Positions 1 through 13,700 of a stretch of DNA of 64,000 nt are shown here, in pieces. The notes beneath the pieces are model-generated. The model saw only the letters and a list, made by a program, of their open reading frames with translations. It was not told the DNA's origin and searched no databases. This DNA comes from Lethocerus indicus (taxonomy: Eukaryota; Arthropoda; Insecta; Hemiptera; Belostomatidae). Positions within the stretch are counted from its first letter, which is position 1. Every line of letters begins with the position of its first letter. The position numbers and the translations under genes are program-made. The stretch lies in contig JACDQD010000106.1 of assembly GCA_019843655.1 (NCBI GenBank), forward strand, positions 2,170,001 to 2,234,000, given 5' to 3'.

Positions 1-3000
1 TGACAATTAGATTCAACACTTAACTAGACGCACATAGAGGAGTCGAGAAAAAATGGGTGAGACTTTTTGAGTTCAAAACACGTGGAGGTTTTCCTTATTT
101 AATATATAATACATCATTATATATAATCAATTTTCACGTCGGTGCTTGTTTTCTGCAGTCGGCCGTAAGCCGGTGATGGTTCTTATATTATTTTTTTGCC
201 ACTTTTTTTAACAACATTTTTTTTACAAAATAACAGCAATCCTTAGTAGTTGATTCCAAACACTCGTTTTTGAACAAGCTCGAAGATCCCCGAAAAGGAA
301 AAATTTCATTCTATAAACGAACCAAGCCTCGAAAAGAATATTTGCCGATACTAACTTCATTAATCAAAAGGAACGGTGTTATCGAATCGACGAATCGTCT
401 CCCGACGGTAGACTCTTCGCTGTGCGAATTTTCTGCATTAAAAATATTATTTAGAATTTAAAAAAAATATATATTTGATTCGGAACAAACTACCGATTCC
501 GAACTACGAACTGGGGAATACATTTTTTAAATAGATTATACTTATAGAGTAATTAATCAATAGACTCTCTTCTTTGGAACTATTCTCAAATTCAACAATT
601 CAAATTAACAATTTAACGGAACCTTTCTTAAGTAGGCTCCATTGAACGGAGCCATAATATCAGCGCCTGGTACAGTTACTTGACTCTTTTTTTAAATTCA
701 AATCATGAATTTGTTTTAATTCAGGACTCTAAACTGACTTATTCTTATGCTATATATACAGAATGATTTACGACGTTATATCCTCGAATATTTTGACGGT
801 TATCGTGAATTGCAACAATTTATTCATTCGAACACGAGACTTCAGATTGAAAAGGTCACGAACACTAATAGCCATTTCATTTTTAGTTGAAATCAAACTA
901 TAAACACCGAAGCACGTAAAATTACATAGAATACACTGTATATCGCAATGCTTACAATGTGAAATAATCAATGGAAATGTTTAATGTACATCAGATAAAT
1001 GTAATAGCTATCATACCAATTTGATATATTCGAATTATTTTTTTATTTTTATAAGGCATATAGATATGATCTCGACGTGAAAATATTTCCAACGTTTACC
1101 ACTTATCGTAAAAATTACAATAAGCATTCTATGTAATTTTATTTGTAGTATTTGAGATACATTTTCATGATTCAACGATGTCTTGCTCGAATGTCCCGCG
1201 TATAACTTACGCGGAGAAACTTGGTACGGTCTAACATAGAGTCGTTCTAATTGTACGGTTTATACAACTGATAAAGTTGACATGTGGATAAATCTACATC
1301 AAACTTATCCGAATTTTTTTAATTCCTTCATGAAGATTATAATCACACAAATTTTATTTATCAACTGAAAGAAAAACGTGACATAATTAAATGAATATGT
1401 TTTGGCTGTTAATAATTCCGAGTTCTGTATTTCACTTTGAAATATATACCCCTAATAAATTCCAGGCCTAAGAAGTTACCTTTGGTAGTAAGGTTTTAAA
1501 GTTCCATCCAAATTATATGCTCATCATTGAAGGTAGGAAGCTTTGGTCTTTTACTCAGAAAACTTTGCGAAAGGGAAAAAGTTCTGGGATTTTTTGTTCA
1601 ACGGGCTTAGAAACCCGTTTTTTCATCAGCACCTTCATCGGTTTAAATCTAATATTAATCCGCTTAATTTTGTCAAACCCTCAAAGAAAAATTGAGAAAG
1701 AGGCCCAAAAGTATTCATTATACCCTAAGAACATTAAAAAATATTTTGTCCAAATTCCGAAAGTTTCGCCTGCCTTAAGTGAAATTATGGAAAAATGATT
1801 TTAATGAAGGACAAACCCGTATGATTTGTCTTCAGTTCATGATAGAAATGGACACAACAGACGTTAAACACTCCCCATATGGAAATTAGACAGAAGTAAT
1901 AGACGAACCGACGTAGATAATCTAACATCTATGGTAATGGTCCGTACGAACAGCTACTGCGGAAATCCATCAATCAATATGTAAGCTAATAACATGTATA
2001 GATAACGAAAATAGAGATTGCATTCTCAACAGACAAAACACAAATAATACTTTTCTCATACTTGCGACGTAAAAAAATAAAAGGGCGGAACAACATCACG
2101 AACCTTGGACAAAAAAGGACAACCGCCAAGAGGATGTACAAACAACTAACACAGAAAACCATGCCAATTTACAAGCAAAACATACAAATTACAAAAAGAA
2201 CAGAACCGAGCACTGTTAATAACAGTGCAGATTCTATGCCACACCTTTATTCAGTACTGGTTGCAAATTAATACGAAATAACTGCCATTCTGTTATATTT
2301 AATTTTTCTTTTTTTTTCGAAATGATTCACGAATTTTACACTGGACTGAAACGACACTAGCTCCTCTCTGTTGCTTAGCGTGAAAGTGAATCACATTCAA
2401 ACAATTACTCCAGGCGAACGCTTCAACTGGGAGCGCATCAAAAGGTTTATATCGTTCGCCAGCCGGACATGTTTGAATTAACACTATGAAACGTAATTAT
2501 TATTCTGGATTTAGGGTTAGTATAACAGAAGTGGACGTCACGATATAATGGGCTTTATCGCCTTCATTGTTTATAATACAGACCGTAAGTTCTATACACT
2601 CGCGTTCAATTAAACTTCACAATTAATAGAATATTCAACCCATAGTTTGTCCCCATATTTACAAAAGTGTGACAAACCCACTCTTAGGGTTCCATTCCTA
2701 GCGCACTGTGTTCATTTTCATACCACCACCCATTCGACTCTATAATTTATCGATCTAAATATTAATTTCCATCACGGGTCATTGATGAAATATGGTTCCT
2801 TTGACCTGACTGTCCCGAGAGCCGGCCCTACCTTCCTCCCGATCCACAGTCAATCCCTCGAGCTATAATCAATTGATTCCTCCGTTCATGTTTTAAGGCA
2901 CGTACTGATTAAGTTTTTATTTTGAATCAACCTGCGGATCGATCAAAAACACACGTGTCATATAACAACATCTAAAATCTACCACCTGTAAAAGGGCTAC

Positions 3001-6000
3001 GCACAACGAACGAATCGACAAACGGATTTCGAATCCGCGCCTTATTCTAAAACGACTCCACTCCCAAAAAAACGATTGATTTGAAATTCGGCTTATTTTT
3101 TTTATCTCTTACGGGACGGCGGTTCTACGAATCGAAAGCTCCGCCGTCGTTTAAAATTTAAATTACATTTACTTAGAACGGAACATCATTTACACAATTA
3201 ATCACACACGTTCTCAGCACATGCCGGTAAGCCTTAGTCCGATCGGCTTGGCATTTTCTATACTTGGATAAGATTTTGAAAGAAAGCCATTTATAAACTG
3301 TTGTACCGAACTGTACCTTGAACCGGCCACCACAACGCGTGTCCGAATAAAACGTTTTCGCGTGTCGAAAGTAACTGAAAGGTGGCGACAAACGTCTACT
3401 TTTGTTGAGCTACTTTGCGGGCTCGATCGTGGCTGGACATAAACATAATCGCACTTCACTCCGGTCCGAAAACTAAAGCGCCACTCGCCACGTCCTCGGA
3501 CGTGCTTTCTTGTTCTCATTTATCCGTTTCATAAATGTCTGTGATTAACTTCGGCGTCCGGTAGAAATGTGGAGGGCCGATTTCCCCGGGCCCGTTTGCC
3601 GAGCGGCGATTGTCCCTTCTTGGACAGGTTATGTCGGGTTGAGCTGGTACCTTCCGGGATCCGATCTGATTTCCGGTCGCCTTTTCTTGTCCTCGAGTGA
3701 TTCCACCCTAGACCCCTGGAACAGAAATCGTCGCGTGATTTATATTTAGTCTATAAAACGGTAAAAAATTGTGCTGTAAACTGAAAAGCGGAGGCTCCAC
3801 TTTAAAAAAAATCCACCCCCGACTGGGTAGTCTTCCAGGCCTGAAGTTGGGATTTATAATTGACTTTGTCAAAGACGTGTGGTCGTATTAATTGTTTTAA
3901 TTTATGAAAGGTTTAGTGTTACTAATTTTATATTTTATATTAACATTAGCTTGTCAAACCCTAAGACAAAAGGAAAGAAGAGTTGACTCTATGCGTAAAA
4001 ACGAACGGTACTGTTAAATAACCGGAATGCACCGATACATTTTGTATCGAATTTTTTATGCAATAGATCATCCCCCAATTAGTGAAACTGTTACACTGAG
4101 ATCTATCGCAACGGCAAACGCGTTCCTGAGTGAGCACAAAATAGTGGATAGACAAACTTTCAACGATTTTCTATGCCTTTGTCGTTTAACAAATAGGCGG
4201 CACACACTCGTAACTACAATACGCGAAGTTGAAGTAGCTGGTTTTGAAGCGACGTTACTCTCTATCCATTTAACGGACATTCTCCGCAAGCAATCTTCTT
4301 CTCCAAATTAAACTCTTTGGCCGAGACACATTGTTTCGCGTCACACAATGCAGCTCTTTCAGGATTGTAGAAACCCGAATGATCCAATATTTAAACAAGA
4401 ACCAAAACTATTCGCAAAATTGGACACGCTACTAATTCGTGAATTTTCCATAATTTGACCTGAAATTAAATTAATTCAAAATAATTAAAAATATTTAATT
4501 AAAAGTTGTTCAAAAAATCAAAGCAGTAAAGGGGACTAAGAGAATTCTGCAGGAGTATTGTTACATTTTCTTTAACTCTGAATTTTTGTTGTTCCTTCCT
4601 TTCTTTTCTCTCGTCTTTTCAGTATTTTTCCCCAACGAAAACATTGCTAGAACTGTTGTGCAGATTTAGATTGATGTATGATTAATTCACCTTAATTCAT
4701 CATTTATAATGTGTTATAAACAGATTTCAATCGATCGGTCATTAGAGTTTTCTTCCATTTTAGAATGCCTAACTCACATCTGTACAACATTTTAATAACA
4801 CTAAAAAGTCGTAGTATTTACTCGAAAAAAACGATCAGAATTGAAGTTAGAAACCCCTTTAATTCCTAGAAGGGAAATTCAGCTTAACGGCGTAAAGAAT
4901 GTAGTCAAATTATATTACGCTTTGTGTCGTAATTTTCCCTCGAAGTATCTTATTGATCGAGGGAAGTTTTACTGAGTAAATTCAATTTCAACGCCGATTC
5001 CAAACACGATTCTTCTCATGCGAAGACGGGCAGCCTGAGGACCTCTCCTCTTTCGCCGGCGGTGGGAGTCGGTCGGAAAGAATAATTCGGCAATATAGTG
5101 GGAGGGGGGGGCGCACTTAACAATATTAAAAACCATTTCTTTGCTCCTCCTTTCTCTCTCTCTCTCTCATTCCGGCCTCCTCCAACTGCCGGGGCCTGCC
5201 GAAATTAATGGGACAATCCACCGAGCGTTATAACTCCCCTCCTCTCTCATCATTTCTCTCCGACCCGAAACCAGAGTACAATTGTTTTTGCGCCCTCCAA
5301 AAGCGGTTTTTAAAAAATAAAAAGTCCCATAAAAATACTCAGAATTGATAATCATAAACCATAAGTAAGCTCTTTATCGGTATTTGAAGGGCGGGCTTTT
5401 TCATAGGGGTACATTATTGAAATTATACTAGAGGTACCAGATTTTTATTCCTTTCACTTCTGAGATATGGAACTCTACGAACTGTCTGAACTGTAAGAAA
5501 GACATTCAACTGAAAACTCCTTACTGTGTGTCATATTATTATTTTTTCAATTAATTATTTTGACTTTCCTTTTAGAAGTTCCCATGCAAATAAGTTTTCT
5601 TCATAAGTGTAGATTTCAAAATATTAGAGCTTTTCAATTTAAGTTTATCCACAATACAAGAAGAATTGCGGATTATTAGAACGAGTTAAAAGTTATACTA
5701 CTTAAGCCTTGATCGGTGGTGTACCCTATTGGACAAGCCGGCAACTACCTTATTCCGGCATGAAATTCATATTTTATTACCAACTAATTATTAATTTAGG
5801 AAGAGTTTCCTGGAAGAAAACGATTCCAAGATAATAATTGTCATCAAATTATGCCACAAAACTCCCATTTATGAAACGAGAATTAAAAAGCATCAAAGGC
5901 GATTGTGTAGAAAAGTATTAAGTGAAATATTTCGGCCACGCTACGAAATAAAATTATATAAAAAAAAACTCCCCTTTATATTTCTAAACTCTCGCATAAT

Positions 6001-6345
6001 AAAGCAGGCACCGGTCAGATTTTTCATTACATATAAACCTCAGTGTTTAAATCATCCGTGTTGTTTACTTTCAGGGACAGTTCTCTTAATTAACGAAAAG
6101 TTAATTTAACAGACCCGCGAGCTTAAACAGAGAGATAAATATTATTCGAAATCATGTCTGCGGCTACTCAGAGAAGTGTTCACTTTGACCAAGTGGTTAT
6201 ACTGAAATCAATTAAATAACGAAACACCGTATCTATACACGAAATCTACGGAACAATAAACTGTTTCCCGAAAATATGTCTTGCGCATTTATTCATTATT
6301 AATAAATAAATAAACACACAACATTATTGTTTTGAACCAATAACC

Positions 6346-6490
6346 ACTACAGTACATGTGACAGTGAGGATGCCCAAAAAACATCCAAAGTACCAAAGTG
6401 ACTAACATTGCTACTGAAGGTGGCGAGCAGCCGAAACCGGTCAAGCGAAAAACCAAACCAGCGAGAGGAACACACACGAAATCTACGAAA
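6346..6490 (+). repeat. Truncated copy of the 49-kb inverted-repeat element
   Basis: The segment from about CTACAGTACATGTG to the end CCAAACCAGCGAGAGGA matches the reverse complement of the element at 49162-49347 almost base for base. It includes the shared blocks GTGAGGATGCCC, AACATCCAAAGT, GTGACTAACA and GCCGAAACCGGTC. The left inverted repeat is missing. A short string CACGAAATCTACG occurs just after it, again near 6238-6252, and also just right of the 49-kb element. The boundaries are approximate. Confidence 0.75.
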
Positions 6491-9400
6491 CACGGTACGT
6501 TAATTTATTTAGTTATATTTCATAGAACTTAATGCGAAAAAATTCGTTGTTCAAATTTATATCGGTGCTGTATAAATTATTGTTTTCAAAAAATAGGGGA
6601 GATGTAAGTTATCGGATGGAGAAGGCGGAAAGTCCCTTAAAGAGTTAGGAACGTGCTAGTCTAGACAGGTCCCGTCTTCGCAACACGATAAAGACGTGGA
6701 TCGAATTGCGAACAAATTTACTCAGTAACTGTAGTTACTCAGTCTACAAATTACGTCACCACCCTCCCTTTCCACGGGGGTAAGGTGAGAATCCTATCGT
6801 GTCACACTTGAGGCTTAGTGCGAAACCTTCGCGTCCGCAGTAGAAAGGTGTTGTTGAGCGCTCCGAACGCCGCCCTAAAGCAAATGTCGTGTATCGATAA
6901 ATCCGAACGGAATGGAAACAAATTTGCCCACATTTCGGAACCTGTCGCACTCGTTTACAACTTTCAGTGTCCGCCGAAGATATAATGTCATCGCGTCGGC
7001 GTTGTTCCGAAACGTCTCATTTCGCAAAAGCCGCGGAGAGTAATGGCCGCGTTTTATCCCCTTTCATTCTCAGGCGATGTAGTGCTATAAAAGAAAGCGT
7101 TCCCGATGGGAAAAACCGCGGGTTTTCATGTCGATTGATATTCCCTGGGTGAGAGTGAGCACGCGAGATGCAGCCAATGACACGCGACACGCATTCCTCT
7201 CTAGTTAATACAAACATAGTCGGTGTTTATTTGAAGGACTGAAACGCAGGGAACAGCGTGCAGGAACAAAGTATTTGAAAGGGGCACGCATATATTTACC
7301 GCGTAGAATTTTCCATTATTAAATGGGTTCCAACCTCAAGGTGGGTTTTTCAGTTATTGAAATATTCGCTAGGCTATTTTTAATTTAAAAATTATGACAG
7401 ATAATTAATGAAACTCGACAATGTTTAAGGCGTAAAATAATTCACCGCGAGTATATTGATGACTGTTAATACCGTGAGCCGAAGATAGTGGGCGAAGATA
7501 TCTGTCGGAATTGAATTGGCTTTGTATAAAAGATATAAATCATTCGGGTATTGGAGTAGAATTCCGTGCAGTTTGCGTTTAAAGGCGGAAGAAAGTGGAG
7601 AAACGAATTTAGTAAGCGGTGTAGGGCAGACGCATATATTCTAATGAGCTACTCGAAGGGTTTGGACGGGGTTGCCGCTAGAGAAATATAGCAGGCGGGG
7701 AGCGTACCTATCAGTTACGTACCCGGTAGGTTCCTACAGGGGCGGTTGAAATATGCCTTTCGCGATTTGTCCGCACCCGATGAGAGTTTCAGCGGTCCCT
7801 GGAAATTCGAGGCGTGTTAATAACGGGCTTTAAGGGGGCTCCCTCCCGCTGATTAATCTGGCAAACCCAGCCTGCTACCCCACTGCTCCCGTAATTTTGA
7901 TTAACGGGGAGAGAAAAAAATGATAAATTCAGCGTAATTTAATTTTAGGATTAAATTTTTTTAAACAAATCACGGCCAGTTACCGCCCGACCCGGCGATG
8001 GATTGGAATGATCATTCAACCGAAAGATCGGCTGAAACGGGTATGTCGAGACAGAAGTCTGGCGGAAATTTAATAAATTTATAATCAAACTGCCGATATA
8101 TGTTGTATTTTATAATAAATAGATGATTATAAAATTAAAGTGAGTTAGTTCATCGTTCGATTATACGATTCTATATTATTATGGCAAACATCCCATAGAA
8201 ATGATTACCGATTAGAATGAAGCGCTGGTTGGATTTCGGTTTGTGTAGCTCCGATATAGATGGGAATTTTTTGGGATCCCATTATTTTAAGGTTATTTGG
8301 CGCCTGAGAAGTTTCACAGGATCTATTACACGAACTGGTACAATCGAAAGTTGCGATCGTTTTTCGTGAAATGTTATATTTTTGTTCTCGGCCATTTCAA
8401 TTTTCTAAGGGGACATCGGGCCCTCTACCCGCTGCAGAGTGGGGGTAATTTATGATGACATTTAATGGACCTCTCTTGTGGGCCCAAACATGTCTGGTTT
8501 GAGGCCTTAACAGGGTTTTCCTAGGGAATTGAAAGACAACAACCGGAGTTAACCCCGCCCATCCTCTGACGTCCGAACCCGGGCATTCACTTATTCACAT
8601 TGGCCTCGCTAATTCAATTGTTTCCAGCATACAGACCTCAACTTGAGCCATTGTCGATGGGTATACGTACTGGTATGAGTTAAAGTGGGCAGTCAGAACA
8701 ATGTGATTTAAGTCTATCGTGCAGCTTTATTAAGCTTGAAGAAAATACTTTTTCCTCCATATTGTCATACAGAATTCAGTCCAATCAATAAATCTATTTT
8801 TAAGTAACAAATGTAATATTGTCCTTGCGGTAAGCGATTATATTATGGATAGTCTGATTGGTAGCTTGGATCACTTTGAGATAAATTTCGGTTAGTGGAT
8901 TTCATGCATTCCTTCTAACAGAAAATTGAGGCTCATAATAAGAAATGAACCAATTTCACTTGAGATTAAGCTATCCTCAAGGGGTCTTCTGGAAAGAAAA
9001 GTGGTAGCTAAGGAATCAGTTATAGTGGTTTTATTCTAACCGAATTATTTATTGCGACTAATCCAATTTACGCTTTAATTAGTTGGTATCAACTTCAGTA
9101 TTTATGTAGGTGCGGGGTTAGGGTCATAAAAAAAGTGTTTTGTCCGTTCAGCCGCTTGAGGTTTTTTTTGAATTCGTTTCCACCCCATTTCATGGGATTC
9201 GATAAAGCCGGTGTCCTTATGGGCACCGCTCCAAGAAAGGTGCAGGCAAGACCCCGGCCCTCCACAAATCCGGTTCGGTTTTCGGCGAACGCTGACCGAA
9301 TAAAACTCCCGTCGATGTTTTAATACGAGTAAATCTTTGTTGATCGGGAGTCTTGAATTGTATTTCTGGGAGGCGGTTAAAGGATGAGATTTATAATTTC

Positions 9401-9995
9401 AATCAAGACCTGCCCGGGTCAACCAATTTGGCGTCCGACCGTCCGGACAGTATTAGGCGCCGAATTACACCCGGCGATCTTGTTCTGAGGAACTCTAGAG
9501 CCGCTTTAATCGAGAGATCCCGTTATCTGCGTAATTAGCTCACATTATTACACCAGTAAGTTGGCTTATCGGATAACAAAGGCGGTCGCCTACTTGGCCG
9601 ACGCACAATGTATTATAGTCGGCCAGATTAGTGGAGGAACCCGGTATAAAATAATCATAGCCAGGTAAAATGACCTCAATTTTAAAATTAGGATTCACAA
9701 CTCAAAACTAGGTCCATTAAAAGGTTCGTTACAAAAATTATTTTTTATTATTCTAAGAAAAGATACAGCAATAGCCAATTTGTACGGGGTACTCAACCGA
9801 TATCACCAGATCTGCAAAATTGTTTTCAACCCGCATGACAAAAAAGGAAAAAATAATATGATTGGTTTTTGGATGCGGGTGACTCATAAATTATTCGCTG
9901 AAAAACTAGATTACTCGCACGATTGCTGCCATCGTGCACACAAGATCTGTTGTCTGAGGGCGCCCGTCCCCGAGGAACATCGCCTTGTCGCGGAA

Positions 9996-10001
9996 TTTAT
10001 T
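9996..10001 (-). terminator. candidate polyadenylation signal for dpr
   Basis: Reading leftwards from the stop codon at 10651, this is the first AATAAA hexamer I found on the minus strand. It would give a 3' UTR of roughly 650 nt. Such hexamers are common in AT-rich DNA (another lies near 9743), so the assignment is tentative. Confidence 0.25.
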
Positions 10002-10650
10002 CTATTTTCAATTTTGATGGCATAACTCCCGAGGCCGGGATCGGATTGGTTAGGGTTTCTTTCCTCGAGAGGCCTAGACGTCGGAAGGGTGGGGGAGGAT
10101 ATCATTGTAAGCTCATTCCCCCGCCGCCGCCGCCCTCCACCTCCTCCTCAATATCCCACGGGACTTCATTTGCTCCCCATCCTGAGGCTATGCTGGATGG
10201 AACCTCAATTTAATTATCCGGGATTAGATGGGGGAATAGGACTGACGGGCCTCGAATATAAAATGCAGCGCCAGTTGCGAGCCATTCTAATTATTACCTG
10301 TAATACAGGTACACTTATTACCTTTTGTGTCGCAATTAAAAAGAAATTATTTTTGCTGATGTATTCACATAAAACTTCACTTTCTCGATCACTCGATGAG
10401 GAAATGACGAGATTTTTTTATCTCTCTTTTACAAACTTGTACATAACGTTAGGCTTCCGATTTTTCTGGTTTATATTGGCACTTTGTAAGGAAAACGATA
10501 AGTACTAACGTATAGTTTGGGAAACGGAGAATCCTTCCGTATCCGTACGACAGTGACAAGTTAAAAGGATGTTATCAGGAATATTTGTCAGCAATAGCAC
10601 AAGATAATTGCAGTCATATTTGAGAAGTGAGAATGCAGGAACGTACGTGT

Positions 10651-10763
10651 TTAATGAGCGATGAGAACCCATGTTGGAACCAGAGCCATGAGGAGGAGAG
10701 CTGTGCATGGCCGCCTGCTTCCAGAGGCGTCTTGTCTCTGGATGGCCGCTATATTGTCTCCAT
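10651..10763 (-). CDS. dpr: dpr terminal exon: C-terminal tail with GPI-anchor-like signal
   Basis: Minus-strand exon of 113 nt including TAA. The acceptor is CTCTGTTTCAG|ATGGAG. With the split codon from the Ig2 exon it reads D then GDNIAAIQRQDASGS, basic RRP, and the hydrophobic end CTALLLMALVPTWVLIAH followed by the stop. The GDN-AAI string matches the segment that follows Ig2 in insect Dpr proteins. A small-residue stretch (DASGS), a short polar spacer and a terminal hydrophobic run with no cytoplasmic tail suggest a GPI-anchor signal. A single-pass anchor is the alternative. The join across a 16.8-kb intron is inferred from phase, splice sites and conservation, not from transcript data. 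Confidence 0.88.
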
Positions 10764-13700
10764 CTGAAACAGAGAAATGTCGATGAACACAACTTAAAAT
10801 CATCGTTAAAATAGAATCAACCTATAAGGAAACAACATTAGACTTTAGAACATTAGGCTTCAAAATATAAATAAAAAAACTATAGGAATAAAATAAGCTT
10901 AAACAATTCCACGATAAGCTAATCTTGAAAGCGGGTTCTTCCTTGGAGGCGGCAAGTTTACCCCTTTGGAAGGAGCGTAAATCTCGCTAGAGTAAAAACA
11001 TTCCTTACAATTATCGGCCCTTTTCGAGCAAAGTCTCGGTTGGCGATAAGCCGGTGGCAGTTAATCCAAGTTTACGGGGGACCGGCATTTTATTGAATCG
11101 GGAGCTCAGAAAAAAGCGTCGATATTCAAAAGAAAGCCGTCGCCTCAGTGGCACCAGCAGCCACCGGTCTGATAAAGGACAAGTTGTCTCGGTAAGTTAT
11201 AGCGGGGTTCAGCCATCAATCCGGGTGGACCCGTTTTATCACGTTGGCCCTATTAAGTGGGTCCCCTACTTTATATGTTGGACCTAACTCGCTCTCTCTC
11301 CCTCTCTACATCCCTCCCTCCCTCCCTCCATCTTTCTCTCTCGCTCCAGCATTTTATCACGCCTCCTTATAAGACTGGGGACCCTTTCCCACCGCGAGTG
11401 AAAATGCGAAATAAAACACAAAGAAATAGCTTCATCCTCTCTCGGGCTCCGAGGCTTTATATCCACCGCAGGAGATATGTAGATGATGGAGTTGGAGTCC
11501 CCAACATTTTAATTATTTAACTAGCATTTCGGGAAAAACTTTCTTAACGTGGAATGATGCATGGAATATCCGACGTTACAAGCATGATATAAAGCAGGAA
11601 GGAGACAAAAAGTTAGTTGAAATATAATTTTTCCAAAAAGGCAGGATTTTTATTTCTACATTATTATGAAAAAACTTAATGATTAGTTTTAATAAGGTTT
11701 CATCTTCTGACGGTTATATATTCTTTATAAAAGTGACGTGTCATTCAACTTCAAAAACTTTTCGAAATAAAATCGAGGTCCAGGGATAATAAACTACTTC
11801 ACGCATTGTATGTTCCTAATACAAGGTATTAAAAAATGAAATATCCTGCACATAAAATAACCAATAATATATCACATAAATATGATGGTTTGTGCTAGTG
11901 CAAAGTCAAATGGAATTGAGGTAAAAGAAAAATGTTACATCAATAAAATGGCCTAATTTCGACTAGTGCTATATACGTTCTTATAAGGCGGGAAATTTTG
12001 CATACTATTACAACAGAATTATGCATATGTTAGACCCAATTTGGTTATGGTTTACCAGTCCTTACCGTAATTTATTCTCGTATTATTCAGAGCGGGCGAA
12101 GTTGTTTGACTGAACTATTTTATAATGAAAATACGGGTACCCGGCATAAAGTAGAAGTTAGAGATGTATAGTGATGTCTGTTAACCGATACGCTCTTGCG
12201 CTAACTTATGGTTAATTTTAGATTGGATGGTATTTATGAAAATGGTTAAATATTTAGTTAGGCGGATTCTCTTGAAAAAAATCCGACAATACTTTCCGCC
12301 ATTACTTTGGCAAGGTAGTAAACTAAAATGGATTCTGTACCAAAAAAAAAACTTTCCCTTCCTTTATAAGGGAACCGAGCCCAGCGATTTGTGGCTTGTT
12401 TGTTACATGGCAGAGCTTGAGAAAAATAAAAAATAATCCGTTGGCCGAGGCTCAACTTGTTTTCGGTTGGGGCAGTATTTCAACCGGCCCCCAGCTTTGC
12501 CTCCGCTTCCGATTTTCGGCCCCGATCCGGGTCCAATACATCATCCCCAAATCGACCCGATTTTAGAAAATTAACCGACTAGTTAAATGGATAATTTTTC
12601 GTTAACTCTAACTGAAAAGAAGGCCGAAAGACGAATTCGTCCATTCGTCATTTAAATATTTGTTTCAGCGTTCCAGAAACAGCTCGTTTGTAATACGCTC
12701 ATTAATTTTTACCGCAATGTCGTTATACAAGCCTGCTCAACGGCTGTAGAGAGTTTTGAAAACCCAATTTCATCGGTAGAATTTATGTTGGGTTTTAACG
12801 TTCGGGGGGAATTACAGAAGCCTACATTATATTATATATCCAGGTGGTAATAACTACAAGACAATATACCATATATTCCTAAATCTAATATTCTAAGATT
12901 AAAAGTTTATATTGGCTCATTATTATTTTATCAGTTTAATACCGTGTATAAGCCTGAACTTACTTGAATTTGTCCCCACATTCAACCACTACTGTCTTAG
13001 CGTAAGAAAAAACGGAAAGGTAGCGGCCTCGTATTGGCAGACATCCAATATCTTTTAATTATCGGGTTGCGAAAAATGCATCTGCGGTACACTTTTAAAT
13101 TATAACGACGGTTCATGGTAAATAAAAAAAATTCCGAAGTATAAGTGTGGAGCGAGTGTAGGTATTGGTGGTAGTGGTGTGAAGACATCTGAAGCCATAT
13201 TGGCGGGGCGGCGGGGACGTTCAGAGGGAAAAAAAAGGAAGTTTACATTCAAGAGGGGTCGGTAGCAATTTGCAAATAGGTCGCCGGCCTGTGTTTATTG
13301 GGCCCCCGAAACCAATTCTGATACCGTGTCTCGTCTGCGGTTTAATTGGGCGACGTGTACTGTCATCGCCCCCTCACCCAGCCGCTCTTCAACTGCCGAC
13401 GGCCGAGGGCGTCCTCGCTCGATCCATAAAACAAACGTTTAGCCCTTCAATTCCTCTTCAGTTCATGCGGAATTGGGGGTTCGCGGAGTATAGATGTCCG
13501 CCGCGATGAAAACGTAAATGCGTTTTCAAATATTGGCTACGCCCCGAGCTCTGAATTTAGTAGTCCTGAATGGATGCCTACTGGGCGCGCTCTCTGTACC
13601 ACTTGGTAAGACGTAGTCCCATTTTATGGTTCCGTTCCACTTCATCCACTGATGTTTCAAAAGTTTTACTGAGCTCGTTTCTTACTTAAATATAATAAAA

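Larger units (their letters stand above)
1..10650. other. 3' flank of dpr; no gene recognised
   Basis: The part nearest 10650 should contain the dpr 3' UTR; the rest is AT-rich sequence with short chance open frames. I saw no recognisable domain, no tRNA-like sequence and no long open frame on either strand. The only structured items noticed are a truncated copy of the inverted-repeat element near 6346-6490, with short direct repeats around it, and a pyrimidine-rich tract near 5142-5170. Confidence 0.6.

Noticed and set aside
1517..1798. 93-codon + strand open frame, lysine-rich
   Set aside because: No recognisable motif, and stops follow in all continuations. It may be old transposon debris but cannot be supported.
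10089..10508. 139-codon + strand open frame starting in a proline-coding CCG/CCT run
   Set aside because: Low-complexity start and no recognisable domain; opposite strand to the dpr 3' UTR region.
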